A DNA stretch of 64,000 bases from Notolepis coatsorum (Eukaryota; Chordata; Actinopteri; Aulopiformes; Paralepididae), in assembly GCA_963971535.1 (NCBI GenBank), contig OZ020594.1, positions 113,123,974 through 113,187,973 on the forward strand, written 5' to 3'. The notes under the pieces are model-generated. The model was not told the DNA's origin. It saw only the letters and a program-made list of their open reading frames with translations, and did no database searches. Positions 21,682-33,329 of this stretch are shown here, one piece after another. Position 1 is the stretch's first letter. Every line of letters starts with the position of its first letter. Made by a program: the position numbers and the translations under genes.

Positions 21682-21930
21682 ATAAGAGAAACCCAATGGA
21701 AAAACATGCACAACAACAGATCGCTAACGCTGTCGCGTCCGTGACGAAGCCGGGCAGCGGCACTTGGATGGTCCACGGGCGTGGCCCACGCCACAGCCCT
21801 CGTCTGCTCCCGGCTGCCCTTGGGGGGAAGGACGATGGGATGGGTTAAGCGCATCAGCGATCCTACAAAAAACAATACATGCGTGTGTGTGTCCCGGTGT
21901 GTGTGCTAAACTAACCGGTGTGCCGCTAAC
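21585..21930 (-). repeat. Second copy of the 12545-12895 repeat, with a C-run
   Basis: Same landmarks as the copy at 12.5 kb. A run of about 30 C at 21650-21680 replaces a short C-rich motif. Homopolymer length is unreliable here. Confidence 0.6.
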
Positions 21931-22464
21931 ATTGAGAGTCGTCTGCATGCCAATTAAAGACCTCTGCGACAGGTCCTGCATTATTATTAAAGGTCCACTT
22001 GTTAACTTTTTGGGCAATTTTACACAATTCCTGAGAGTCTATGGAACACATCTGTAAGTTGTTTTTCAATAAAATTCATTGTTTTGTATTTTTAATCAAG
22101 TACTTTGGTGCACCACTTTCTGCCCTTCCAACGAACAAGATATTTTTGGCTGGGCTCCGCCCATACTCGCAATGACACCCACCTGCACTATAGCCTAGCT
22201 AAGAGATAGAGATACGCTAGCACGGAGGAACACCGCAAACACTACAGTAAAATCGTAACGTTAATACACTATTGACACAGACAGAAAATATTAGCCAAAT
22301 TAGAAAAAGGAATAACTTTTACCACTATCGCAAATAGTTCATGCGCACGTTCTCCTTGCCTTTCCTGACACTAGTCCGAAGTGCATCATAGTTGTAGACG
22401 TTTGGTAATGAATGTATGAACGAGGTCCTACTGCTAATTAACTAATTACGACTTATGTACTTAC
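21931..22464. other. No gene recognised; candidate THAP intron
   Basis: It lies downstream (minus strand) of a consensus donor at 22464-22463. Only short ORFs; nothing identifiable. Confidence 0.4.
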
Positions 22465-22561
22465 TGATTCGATACCTTCTTTCGGGTCCCGAAGACTTGG
22501 TACAGGCTAGCTCCCTTCTTTAGCAACAGCCAGGAAATCACCCCAGCATTATAAAGTCCTT
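22465..22561 (-). pseudogene. THAP-domain exon, 3' part
   Basis: Minus strand: after the transposon end, reading continues GLYNAGVISWLLLKKGASLY then QVFGTRKK. This resembles the last third of a THAP domain, where a hydrophobic-Leu-Lys-x-Gly-Ala stretch is typical. It is followed directly by GTAAGTAC, a consensus splice donor (GT at 22464-22463). The frame agrees with the 5' part at 24328-24466 when the intervening element and one CTT copy are left out. The next exon was not found. Confidence 0.5.
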
Positions 22562-23162
22562 GGGTCTCATTCTCGAACGTAGTTACGACAAAATATTTCG
22601 TCTTAGCCAGATTTCGGCCTATTTAAGACATATTAGGGCTGGGAGTGGGAGTCCTCAAATTTTCCTGAGATCTTATTTGAGAGCAGATCCAAGAGTGCTG
22701 AGGAGCACTCTTAAATATGCTCTCAGCCCACGATCAAATCTCATGATTGATTGACTAATTTAAAACTTTATTACAACTTGACAGACTGTGTTCTCATAGT
22801 GATTCCTTCATGTTAACGCTACAGGCCTCCTTGGAATTAATTACTTGATCATAATTAAAATAAATATGACAATATTTGTACGATAAGAAATTACGCATTT
22901 GATGTCGGAAAAATTTATAATATGGATTCATCTGATCACAGGGCAGCTGGATTAACCATATCTGAACCAGCTATTTTGGACAAATGTATAATTACTTTAA
23001 TTACTCAGATATTCAAACACAATTATGCAATTATTGTGAAATGATTGAAAATAATAATAATTTAATGCCTTCTGTGGAATTTGCATTTCTTATTTGTTAC
23101 ACATCTGTTTTAATGATTAATTATATACATTTGAAAGAATGCAGGTCAACATGCAATGTATC

Positions 23163-23550
23163 CCATTGATTGGTATTGATTGAAAACTTTATTAACAGAT
23201 TGCAGAATGGGTACAGTACAGTACAGCTCAATTACATAAGGGGATGCAGACCAGAGAAAAAATTTCATCTTGTTTACATCAGGGTCCCCCATTTTCAATT
23301 CATCATAACATATATGACACACACGACACAGATAGACAGTACTGCTACATCTATACATTTATGACATACCAGATTTGCAAATACAGTACTGTTTGTGATA
23401 CAAAAAGAGTCCAGAAAAGAGAGTACATTTGACGTAGAAACTGTTGGAGGAGGTTGGAGGGGTGGTAGACTTACACTGTACAAGCAAAACTGTACATTGG
23501 AATATTGACAAAACCATACTTGGTCATTTACTGTACATTGGAGGGGGTTG
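23163..23550 (-). mobile_element. Minisatellite-LINE 3' end with decayed VNTR
   Basis: The minus-strand tail (cccattctgcaatctgttaa, then aagttttcaatcaatacc) is preceded by the usual 3' UTR. At 23480-23545 there are decayed gtacattggagggggttg modules of the G-rich minisatellite. 5' truncated. Confidence 0.7.
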
Positions 23551-23944
23551 ATATAGCTATAAACCTGCATTCCTTCGAATATATCAATTAAACTTATATT
23601 GAAATACACTATATAGCCTATTACACCAACACTGAAATGACAGTGATAAATCAATAAGAACTAAAGCTAATCGGTGGAAATAGACTGCATTAATATTCCA
23701 TAATTAAGTATTGTGTGCGCCTACGAATGAACAGTAGCCTATAGGCTTATGGAATAATAAGCCATACTGCTTCATTCATTACGCCCGCCGGCCCGTAGGC
23801 TATATATATTATATGTCATTCATTCATTCATTCATATACAGTACTGCGCGCGTGTGTGTGTGCGCGCGCGCGCTGCGGCAGGTGTGTACCGCGAGCTGTA
23901 TATGATGCCAATACATTAATCTAATCTAGTTTTGATGGGCGCAA

Positions 23945-24024
23945 GCGTGATTATGAAACCTAGCCGCATTTCTCGGAGACGCTCTCTGATTGGCACTGAC
24001 TGACGCTAGGTTTCGTAATCACGC
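23945..24024. repeat. 20-bp-arm hairpin
   Basis: gcgtgattatgaaacctagc (23945-23964) is inverted at 24005-24024 with one mismatch and a 40-bp loop. No terminator context; eukaryotic palindrome of unknown role. Confidence 0.8.
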
Positions 24025-24327
24025 GGCTCTCAAAGCACTTCCGCCATTCCATTTCACACAGCTGCGTCAACAGTTGCTTTATAAGGACTGTCGGGGGCGT
24101 GGTTTGTAAGCAAATGAGCTGAACGGGAACGCGCTTTGGAGTTTACGACAGAATGCCATTCTCCAAGCAGATATCAGATCATATAATTTCTGCGACCGTT
24201 TCAGCCACTTAAGACATATCTCCAGCACGTTCAGGACTCAGAGTGTACTTGTCATAGATTATGTCTCAGTGGTTCCAAGATAAGTCTTCCAGAATATATC
24301 TTTGAAAAATTTTCGGGAATGAGACCC

Positions 24328-24466
24328 CTTGATTCTCAATGCAGTCTTTGCAAAAATCCAAAAAACGAACTTGGCCCATTGCTTCCGGAGCACGATCATT
24401 AGGAAACGAGTGCACGGACGTATTCGCTGGTTGGCAGCCAGGAACAGCACATGTCCTGCTCATCAT
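24328..24466 (-). pseudogene. THAP-domain exon, 5' part
   Basis: The minus strand starts MMSRTCAVPGCQPANTSVHS then FPND, matching the start of a THAP C2CH zinc finger (C-x4-C here, then the His-x-Phe-Pro signature). Further on DCIENQG matches the usual stretch after the C-x2-H pair, but the second Cys/His pair is not intact. An overlapping frame shows LRKQWAKFV, the expected tryptophan segment. Two compensating frameshifts near 24380-24405 are therefore likely. THAP domains occur in host DNA-binding proteins and in P-element-type transposases; which this was cannot be told. Disrupted by the transposon on its left. Confidence 0.5.
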
Positions 24467-24562
24467 TTTAACGTTATGCTAACTTACTCGAATCACTGTT
24501 CAGTTGATTGTGGGCGGTGGCTACAACCACAGTAGCGGCTCAGTATGCAGATATTAGCTTAA

Positions 24563-25442
24563 CACTTTCAATGCCAACAACGAGATAACTCGTTTGTTCA
24601 TGCCGACCGTTCATTGCCAACGACGAGAGATCTCTTTTTTTTCTTTATTAGCGATTTGAATTCATATTTCATCAATCTAGCCTCACGTTAGTGCTGTCTC
24701 TCCATGTGGTACTGCACCCCTTTGGAATGGATTGAAAGAAACACATGGGGGGAAAGAAATCCTGCTTCCTCATTTTACTTCTCAGACAAGTCACCCGAGA
24801 CAATTGGATTTATTGCAGAGCCCCAGAACAGCGTGGAATACATATTTCCAGTACCCAGCGTTGGATCAATAAACGCAATCGATATTTGGAATGGCGATCA
24901 GGAATTGGAATAATATTTTTGGAGAACATCTGATCTGAGGTAAGGAATCTATTGTATCAGTCTTAGGATAATGTAAGCTTTTTTCACAGAGATATCAACG
25001 TGTGCCCTATGTGTGTGTGTGTGTGCTGATCAGGAAATGAGAATTGATTTTTCAGCCCGCTTCTGTAGCGTGCATAAGTACACGTATACTATCGATAATC
25101 TAGCGTTTATTTAAAAACGATTCATAAATAGACAGAAAAATTACGTTTTTTGTGTATTCCAGAATATTCCAGTAAAGGGCCTTTATCACAGAATCTTTAT
25201 ATTTTCCTGAAACTTTCAAAAAACTAGCGTTTTTCAAAATGGTATAAAGCGTAAATGAACCGATTAAAAAACAATCCGTTTCGACAATGTTGACTGCAAA
25301 CAAGTCATTGATAAGCAACAGCTAGATTAGACACATAATTTAAGATGTAGTTTATGCGTTCGCAAATATGAGAGCGCTATCATTGAAGTGGGTGGTGGCA
25401 CGGAAGCACTAAATCGTGTGCCCCCTGCTGGCATTGAAAGTG
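24563..25442. mobile_element. piggyBac-like non-autonomous element, copy 4
   Basis: Left TTAA (24559-24562) with CACTTTCAATGCC; right GGCATTGAAAGTG followed by CTAA, a one-base-decayed TTAA. 880 bp. The subterminal aacgagataactcgtt resembles the palindromes in the element at 18018. Internal ORFs under 75 codons only. Confidence 0.75.
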
Positions 25443-25452
25443 CTAACAGTGA

Positions 25453-26829
25453 TTCAGGGCTGTACACTGCGATGATCTCGTCGCAAATTGCCCCTTAATT
25501 TGGCCGTTGCGAGTTGGAAATATTATTTGGGAGCAACGTTGCGAGTTGTGATTTCAACCCTTCATTCGCATTTCACTCCTAAATTAATCCATACAAATTG
25601 GATAAATTTTTTAAAAAACATTAGCCTACAACCAGGGCTGTACAGTGCGGTGCTATGAAAGAATCTGTCGGCAATGAATGAACTTACTGCGATCACCGAT
25701 AGCCTGAGTGAAAAAAAAGATTTGCGTGTGGAGTGAATCTGGGTCACGCTATATACAGTACTTGGTACTTGTAGTCTATCGTGCGATTAAAGACCATGTC
25801 CCTATCTGCGTAGTCTATACATCCAACACCAAATCCCATAATTCCTAGCAAAACGAAACTGAATGTGGGCTCTCTTCCTTTCAATATGGGCTATTGCATC
25901 GCCAAAGAAGCACCTAATTTCAATACATTTAAGACGCAAAAAAGAACAACGGAGTGGATATCAGTCCATCTTATGACAACCACGTCCGATGTGGAGAGAT
26001 GATAAGATGATGATGATTGACGTGATGATGTGATGATTGATTGACGGGGACACGGACACTTCTAACGTTCAGGTTCAGCTATGCATTAGGCGAGTAGTCC
26101 TACCGTAAGAGCCTCATACGGGTCAATTAAACCTTTTTGATTAGTCTTTCCTTCCAGCTAAGTTGGACTGAACATTTCACTGTCAAAAGCGCAAATGTAA
26201 ATAAGGTTGCGTCGCAACACGGTTTTCAAAATAAAGGTCACATATACAAATACCTCTCAATTCTTATTAAAAAAAGTCCCGGACATACATAAACATTAAT
26301 TGGCATAGATCTCTATAAACGGCCCAACACATTGATCACTTTAGGCACACACTGAAACCAGTAACATCACAAATATGAAGCAGGTAATTACCCATACAAA
26401 TAAACCTTTCATGGGGTTATTTACAATAATAATTAATTTGATTTCTAAAGCACTTTTCATTGTGAAACAAATGTATGCAGTGTTTCTTGTCCTCCTGATT
26501 AATGCAATGGTGTGTGTGTTGTGGTGATCTCATTCAAGGAGCACTACACAAGCGAGCGCACACACACACACACACAGTTTGTTGTTTTTGTTCTATTAGT
26601 GATTTACACACTTTCTCAGTTGGTTCATTATAAAAGATACAAACCTGAAAACAAACGCACTTAAATGTTAAATAAAAGGACCACAGTAATGAGGCAGGAG
26701 GAACATATTTTTTTAATAATGGTAAAATTGTTATTTAAAAATGTGCCCCTAAAAAAAATGTTTTGCCCCTAAATTTCTCATTTAGGGGCAAGTGTGCCCC
26801 TAGTGAAAAAGCTTAGCGTACAGCCCTGT
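25453..26829. mobile_element. hAT-like remnants, overlapping ends
   Basis: Two left-type ends cagggctgtaca (25456, 25626) and one right-type end gtacagccctg (to 26829) belong to the family of the hAT at 18639. Both regions also share accaaatcccataattcct. No clean 8-bp duplication could be assigned, so nested or rearranged copies are likely. No coding region. Confidence 0.5.
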
Positions 26830-27029
26830 GATTGGTCAGCGCCTCTTACACATCACAGATCCAGTCAAATCTGAATGGCTTATTTCAGTAGGGAGAGCTG
26901 AACAGCAGAAACTGCACTTGGTACAGATTTAACATTTTCTCACTGTTGGTACAATCCCACATTGCTTGAAAACGAAAAAGGCCATTTTTACAATAGGGGG
27001 CTTATTTTTTTATATATATATAATTTGTT

Positions 27030-27190
27030 TGGCATTTTATTGCTTGCAGAGAGGAAGGATGGGAGAAGATATAGGGGGAGGACATGCTGTAAAGGTCGCC
27101 GGGTCCGGGAGTCGAACCCAGGACGGCCGCATTGCACTGAAGCGCAGTTACGTGGTGCGCCACCCTGGTGACCACAATAGGGGACCTTTA
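27030..27190 (-). mobile_element. tRNA-derived SINE
   Basis: The minus strand contains gtggcgcaccacgtaactgc, then the B-box ggttcgactcc, then cggacccggcgacctttaca. A tRNA-type promoter is recognisable. Not a functional tRNA. Confidence 0.65.
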
Positions 27191-27840
27191 AGAATTTCAT
27201 AAAACTACACTACCCAGCTCACGCCTGCCCCTGTCAAACTTTGAGCCTTCCGATGTGAAATAATTTTTTTCCGTGATTATGTCTCACGGGTCGAACAAAC
27301 CTGAATGTTATTGCCAGAACGTAGTTAGTTTCTAGAAAAAAACGTGTCTCAATCTCATTAAAGATGGTGGAGCGATTTACATTACAAAAAAGTAACTGTA
27401 CTTACAGCAGATTTCATTCACGGTATTTGTTGCCCAATGTTAGCATGGTGTTATTCACCGTCAAAGATGGAAATAAACAAAAATAAAATGTATATTCTCC
27501 TTTGGTTCATTACAATTTACTCAAGCCTAGTAACAGACACAATATTTCTGACACTGGGAATACGTTCCCCGAGGTCCCTAGATACCAAGAACATGCAAAT
27601 GGTCTTGTAGAAGTGGAGTAATCTTCCATTTACTTAAGTACTTTTAGGCGAATTTTCTGAAAATATAGCTAGGGCTTAAGAGGTTAAAATCATTGGTAAA
27701 CAAACAGTGCTGAAAATATACACTTTGACTGCTGTTTTGATAGGGTTAGGGTCTTTACTCTTGGCTACATTTGAAAAAGAAATGCAACATTAATTAATAC
27801 GGACTGTATTGATCAATTTATGACGTGAAATTCATCTCGG
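27190..27840 (-). repeat. Unnamed dispersed repeat R, minus-orientation copy
   Basis: Inverted relative to 16900-17875 and 20259-20440. It contains both segments next to each other, so it is the better guide to element structure. No recognisable protein. Confidence 0.65.
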
Positions 27841-27864
27841 CCCAGTGTTGGGCCCGTCAGGCTT

Positions 27865-28035
27865 TTAAAGTAAACACTTATAAAGTCATAATGTTTAGAG
27901 ATTAAAGTCAACATTCATAAAGTCAGACTAAAGTCATAATGTTTACAGATTAAAATAAACATTTATAAAGTCATAATGTTTAGATTAAAGTCAACATTTA
28001 TAAAGTGATAATGTTTACAGATTAAAGTCAACATT
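27865..28035. repeat. About 38-bp tandem repeat, 4-5 copies
   Basis: The unit attaaagtcaacatttataa then agtcataatgtttacag is repeated with small changes. Confidence 0.8.
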
Positions 28036-28692
28036 TCCATACTTGTTTCCATGCAGTCCAAACAGCTCTTCTCCTGGTCCAGCTGTGACGGTTTCATGCA
28101 GTCCACCAAACAGACTCTCAAACCAAGGTGTGAGAGGCTAGGAGGGGTGGTCATATTCAGACCAATCTTGGGGGAAAGTAAGGAAAGAAATATCAGTACA
28201 TTTTACATTCATCCTAACAAACAAAGGTCTAACTTTTCAGTTGAAATTCATCAGGAACACAGAAAGCCAAGCAAGAACCACCAGTCCTTAACCAGCTATA
28301 CAGGTAGTGCTCTTTTCCAAGGCTAACAAATTGGAGGCTGACAGGAAGATTCTCACAAGAACTGAAAAACACATGGGTGTATATATAGACAGATACACTG
28401 CTATAGTTGTGATCTATGAATATAAGCCTATGATATTGCATTTAATTTGATGCAAAACATCTGATAGGCTATTGATGCAGGCAGCTGTTGTTTCTGGCCA
28501 ATCAGATGTTTTTGTCTTTCAAGTGGTATTTCCAGGGTCGCATTGGAAAAACTAAGACCACGTCCTCATCAGAAAGTACACTAAATTAAATTAAAATACA
28601 ACTAAAAAGGCAATATTAATAAAATAAAGATTTCAAAAAAATATATACAAATATCGTGGACATCTACAGAAGATTGAAAAATAATTGTTTGG
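28036..28692. other. No gene recognised
   Basis: Only short open frames on both strands; no repeats or motifs identified. Confidence 0.5.
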
Positions 28693-28954
28693 TGTGACGA
28701 CCCTCCCCCACAGTTGTTTGCTTGCTCTGCTCTGTCACTGTTTCACAGGATTGGTGGGGGGAGCTGGCAGAGGGTCATTAGGCTAATTGGGGCACACCTG
28801 GGTCGGTGGGGGAGGGTAATCAGGCTAATTGGGTCACACCTGAACTGCTACGGTCAGGCAAGCGATACCGGAGTCTCATGGCAAGCACAGAGAGACTCAG
28901 AAGAAGCTTTTATCCTCAGGCCATCAGGATGCTAAATGACATTATACAACGGCC

Positions 28955-30096
28955 TGCAAATTTCTCGATTCTGATTGGCTGAAACAGTCCATTTACACGT
29001 ATGTATTGGGAACAGTCCACGCTGGCTGGTCCTAGGACCCGCCCACAACCGAATCACTTCACATCACTCCGCCGGATCACAAGATGGCGGACAATAATCT
29101 TTAACAATGATAGCGTCATAACGACTAAATATGAAGCGATTCTGTCACGGCGAATGTCTTAGTCCTTTAAACAATGTTGGATGATGTAATTGATGGGTCA
29201 TGAGTCAATACAGGACAAAAGGAAAATTGCGGATTGATTGATTGATTAATTTGCGGGATTTTTTTACAATTTCTTTTTCCTTCCCTCTGACTCCAGCGCT
29301 GGCTCTAGTCTCCACCCACCGCCACACACCCCCACACACACACACACGTACACATTCACATTCACACACACACACACACACACTCCGGTCTGCAACAGCG
29401 GGGGAAAGTCAGACTGAGAGAGGAGCAGCTGAGTGCTGCGCTGTTTTAAGTGAGCATGGTCTATTGAATTGATTGATTGGTTGATTGCTAATTGTATTAC
29501 TGTACGCCTGGTTTCCAACTGGTTAAGTTTAGGCAAAAAAAATTAATAAAAAAATAAGGTGAAGAAAACTTTTTTTTCCTATAGGGCAAAGAAAACCTTT
29601 TAATTTGTTTTACCTACTTTCTATAGAAGCATCTAAGAATGAAGTTCTATAGAAAGTAGGTCTGCATCCCCTTAACAATTGTGTGTATTGAGCCGTACTG
29701 TATTGTACCCATTCTGCATCTGGTAATAAAATGTTCAATCAATCATTCCAATAATACACAGTTGGATGTGTTAGTTGGTTGGATGCACTTCCGAGCTGCT
29801 TCCACATGGAGGCAAATTGTCTTTTTTGTAGTTGTGGGAACTACTTTTTCTGGCGGATGGTTTTTTCAATAAATCTTCGATTAATGTGTGTTTATTGTAT
29901 AGTAATAAGGTTGGATGAATCTGGCAGTTGTATAAAAGCTTTACACCACTTGCAGTCGTGATTTGTGAACAATAAACCATGCCTAGGGGGGTCTAACGAC
30001 CACCCCTAGGCATGGTTTATTGTTCACAAACCACTCCTGCGCGTGATGTAATGCTTAAATAACACTACGTAACAAACCATCAAATACACTCACAGC
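28955..30096. other. Insert of unclear origin with CA repeats and LINE tail
   Basis: Contains attgattgattgatt (29234-29248), a CA-rich stretch (29310-29385), and a plus-strand tail of the minisatellite-LINE at 29660-29745 (ctgcatccccttaacaattg onwards). It ends with the perfect hairpin at 29962-30030. No gene. Confidence 0.5.
29962..30030. repeat. Perfect 28-bp-arm palindrome
   Basis: Arms 29962-29989 and 30003-30030 are exact inverses (tttgtgaacaataaaccatg then cctagggg), with a 13-bp loop. Confidence 0.9.
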
Positions 30097-31398
30097 CAGG
30101 GAGCGAAATTAACGTTTTGACTCACCGGCCAGTGGCGGGTAGATGGGAAGAATCTACCCGCCAAGCATATTTCTTACCTGCCAAATTTTTTTTGATTAAA
30201 AAAAATATATATATATATGGGGAGCTCCCGTAGCTCACCGCATATCTCGGCGCTATTTCTGCGTCGGGGAAAACCGTGCTCGTCACGGATCTGGGAGACA
30301 CAAGTTCGATTCCCGGACCCGCCGTCATTTCTCAGAATGTCTTCCCCTGCTCTACATCCCATTTCAACCTGTTTCTGTCGGTCATGCTTGACCAGAAAAA
30401 GCGATAAACGCTAAAAAATAAAGTTTAAAAAAAAAATATATATATATATATATATATTTTATATAAATTTTTTTTAAAATAAAATATATATTATATAATC
30501 ATACTTGTAGTTGTATTATCTGCGAGACATCGCCACCACGCAATAAGTCAAAATGCTCGCTATCTGCAAACAGCTCCACTGTCTGTGTGTACTCTAGTAG
30601 CCTCCAGCTCCAAAAAGGATTCTCCTGTGCTGCAGCGGGACCCTATACTAATACTCTACATTCAGCATGCAAGGATTCTCCGGCGCTGCAGCTGGACCCT
30701 ATTGGTATAACGTTAGGGTTCTTTGGTCAAATCACATTCAACATGCCCTCAGCTACAATACGCATTGAATCAATGTTATAAGACATTGATATCAGGAGCT
30801 ATCTGTAGCTACTGCTAGCCCGCTAGGTAACGTTAAGACAATTTAGTTTACTGGGACATATAGATCTAACGTGAGCTAGCTAACGTGAGCTAGCTAACAA
30901 GGGAACGGAGGTATTATGCACTCGAGTCGACTATTGCTGGAGCATTTGTTGATATCAGTAGCTAGCCAGCTAGATACCGTTAGACAATGCCTCGTCATGT
31001 ATTAAACTAAAAGTGAATAGTTGACTGGGTCATTGTTTAAACAGTAACGGTAGCTCATGGAGGTCCGGTCTAGACTAGAGCAGACTGCCTCTGTGTTGAT
31101 AGGAGCAGAAGCCAATAGTATCCCGCTGCAGGGCTGGGCGGATATGACTCGTTGCCACGGTTTCTTTCAAAATAAGAGTATCATACGAACTGAATGCTGC
31201 TAACTGCCGGAGCCATCGATATTATGACTGGAACTGCGCTTGGAGCGGAAATGAGACCTGCACATATTTTCAAAATAAGAGTATCGTTATGAACTACACG
31301 TCTACACGCCACACGGCGGGCAGACCCCCCCAGTGGCAAGCGCCAAAGGTAAAAACTGAGCGCCCCTGGCGGGCGGCGGGCTTTAATTTCGCCCCCTG
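30097..31398. mobile_element. hAT element with 8-bp target duplication
   Basis: 1302 bp flanked by perfect CTCACAGC (30089-30096, 31399-31406). Ends CAGGGAGCGAAATTAA and TTTAATTTCGCCCCCTG. The interior includes a SINE (30218-30440), AT-rich runs, and tcaaaataagagtatc copies (31167, 31270) that match, inverted, the hAT at 18639. No transposase seen. Confidence 0.85.
30218..30440 (+). mobile_element. tRNA-derived SINE with poly(A) end
   Basis: It starts ggggagctcccgtagctcac (A-box region) with B-box agttcgattccc at 30303. The body ends in an aaataaagtttaaaaaaaaa tail at about 30440. Its insertion in the hAT element makes it younger than that element. Confidence 0.7.
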
Positions 31399-33329
31399 CT
31401 CACAGCACACACATCCACACGCACACACTCACTTTAAACAAACAACTCACAGCAGCACCCACTTTAGACACTTAACACACTTTATATTTATTGGTATGTG
31501 CTTACCTTACTGTAAATTGTACCTAAATTGTACCTCATCCCATTTCTGCATTGTACTGTATATTGTATTGTAACTCAGTTACTTTTCTACTCTGCATTGT
31601 ATATTGAACACTTTTGTCAACGTACTTGACTTCTATTTTATACTTATTTTATACTTATCTATTTTTATATAGCACAATCTCTGGAGCAAAACAGAAAGAA
31701 GCATTTTATATAAAAGTAATCTGTACTTTTGTATGACAACTAATAAAGAAACTTGAAACTTGAACATCTGGGTCGGTGTGTCCCAGTCAGGATATAGAGG
31801 GAGGCTTCCTCTAGTCTCCGTCGATCTCCCCACCCGTTTGGTTCCTTTTGTTTGTTTGGACACTTACTTTGGTTTTACACTTACAACATTCATGCTGCAC
31901 ACACACTCTCATCCACACACTGATATTCATATGGGCTGATAATTAGTATAATTCAATAAATTATTTAGTCATTTCTTAAATTGTGCCTGTGTCTCCCCTT
32001 TCTGGTTGCGAGCTTGAGCCAGCTCGTAACATTGGTAAACTGTAAATAATACAACTTTACCATTGTTATGTACCATGAGCCTGATCACTCCTGTGTCACT
32101 GCCTGATCACTGCTGTGTCACTGGGCATACAGGTGAGGGCTGCTAATTAGCTAATTGCTGCTGATTGGTTACCTGCTGGGAGCTTAAAACCAGCCCTTGA
32201 GTCACACATGCAGGGTCTGTGGTTAGAGGAGTGTGGGTTAACAGATAGTTATCACAGTCTTCTATTCTTGTTTCTTTAGTTAGTATCAGTATTTCATGGT
32301 TAAAGTAGTCTTTTGGGTTAAACACAGGTTTTTGGTGTTGGTTTGCACATAGGTTGCGTGCCTTTGAGCCAGGGTCGTAACAGTTGGGGGCTCGTCCGGG
32401 ATATTTACCCCTAGAAATTGTTTGGTGGTTTTTTTTTTGTGTTGCATGGTGTGTCATGGTGCTATGGTTTGGGTGGTGTTCGTTACATATTGTGTAACGT
32501 GGGGGCTTGAGCCGTTTCATCAAACAGGTGAGTATGCCTTATTTGTTTGTCATTTGATGTGACTACTTATGCTGTTAAAATATATAGTTTAGTGGGCACC
32601 ACATGTAGATAGGGACATTATTTTCTGGTTGTTGGTTAGCTTCCTATGCACCACATACTCCTGGGGCAGTCAGGGAAGTGATTAGCACCATCTACTTGTC
32701 TGGTACCATACCATGTACTGGACGGGTGGATGGTCAAATATGATCTTTGGCTGGTAGCAGGTGTGGTTGAAGATGGTTAGGTCTACAGGGCATTAGCTTA
32801 AGGGTAGGTAGATTAGGGGGCCAGAAAACACAGGTAGTGTGGTAGGGCCTGATTTAGTGTTTCTTAGGGTAGACATGTGGTGGGCCGGTTTTGACTGCAG
32901 TTTAGATGTAGAAGCGTAAGTAGTCATATCAGGTTAGAAGGGGCACCTGTTTGAATTTGTTTGTTGTATTTATTTCGTTTGTTTTGAGTGTTTGGTTAGC
33001 ATACCTGTTAGCACCTGACCTCCTGCGTGTATGACACGTCTATTTATTTCAGGGTGGTTGTTTTTTATTTTATCCAAATTAGAAAGGTGCGCTCAGTAGA
33101 GCACACATTTCCACCGCGTCCCTTTATGGTTATTAGTATTGGCATTAGCATTCTTTATGGTTCTTCAGTGGTTCTTCAGTGGTTCTTCAGTGGTGCTTCG
33201 TGGTTCTTCAGTGTTTCTTTAGTGGCTCTTTGGTGGTTCTTTAGGTAGATTGTGTGTGTGCTAGGGTGCTTTTGGCCGTTTTTTTTGGTGACTCTAAGGT
33301 GGGCAGGGTGTGGCGCTGGTGCAGTAAAG

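Larger units (their letters stand above)
22562..24327. mobile_element. DNA transposon with 16-bp inverted ends and CTT duplication (Harbinger-like)
   Basis: Terminal repeats GGGTCTCATTCTCGAA (left) and, inverted, GGGTCTCATTCCCGAA (right) match at 15 of 16 bases. CTT flanks both sides (22559-22561, 24328-24330). A 3-bp duplication fits PIF/Harbinger, but no transposase is present. Its removal restores one continuous THAP frame, which supports the boundaries. It holds a LINE tail (23163-23550) and a hairpin (23945-24024). Confidence 0.65.
28850..31765 (+). mobile_element. I/Nimb-like LINE 3' end inside the solo LTR
   Basis: The plus strand reads LRSGKRYRSLMASTERLRRS then FYPQAIRMLND at 28855-28945. 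The 3' UTR resumes at about 31399 and ends ctaataaagaaacttgaaac with a repeated ttgaa tail at 31765. It is 5' truncated, as usual for LINEs, and later invaded between about 28955 and 31398. Confidence 0.65.
28693..32031. mobile_element. Solo LTR (Gypsy-like), interrupted by a LINE
   Basis: The LTR begins tgtgacgaccctcccc at 28693 and ends gagccagctcgtaaca at 32031, flanked by TTGG on both sides (28689-28692, 32032-32035). LTR sequence occupies about 28693-28849 and 31766-32031; the rest is a later LINE insertion. No internal retroelement region remains, so it is a solo-LTR fossil. Confidence 0.7.

Noticed and set aside
25453-26829. A single hAT element with a target duplication
   Set aside because: Termini of the right type are present, but the flanking 8-mers do not match, so it is reported only as remnants.
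29242-29472. Small ORF with His-Thr repeats
   Set aside because: Product of a CA microsatellite.
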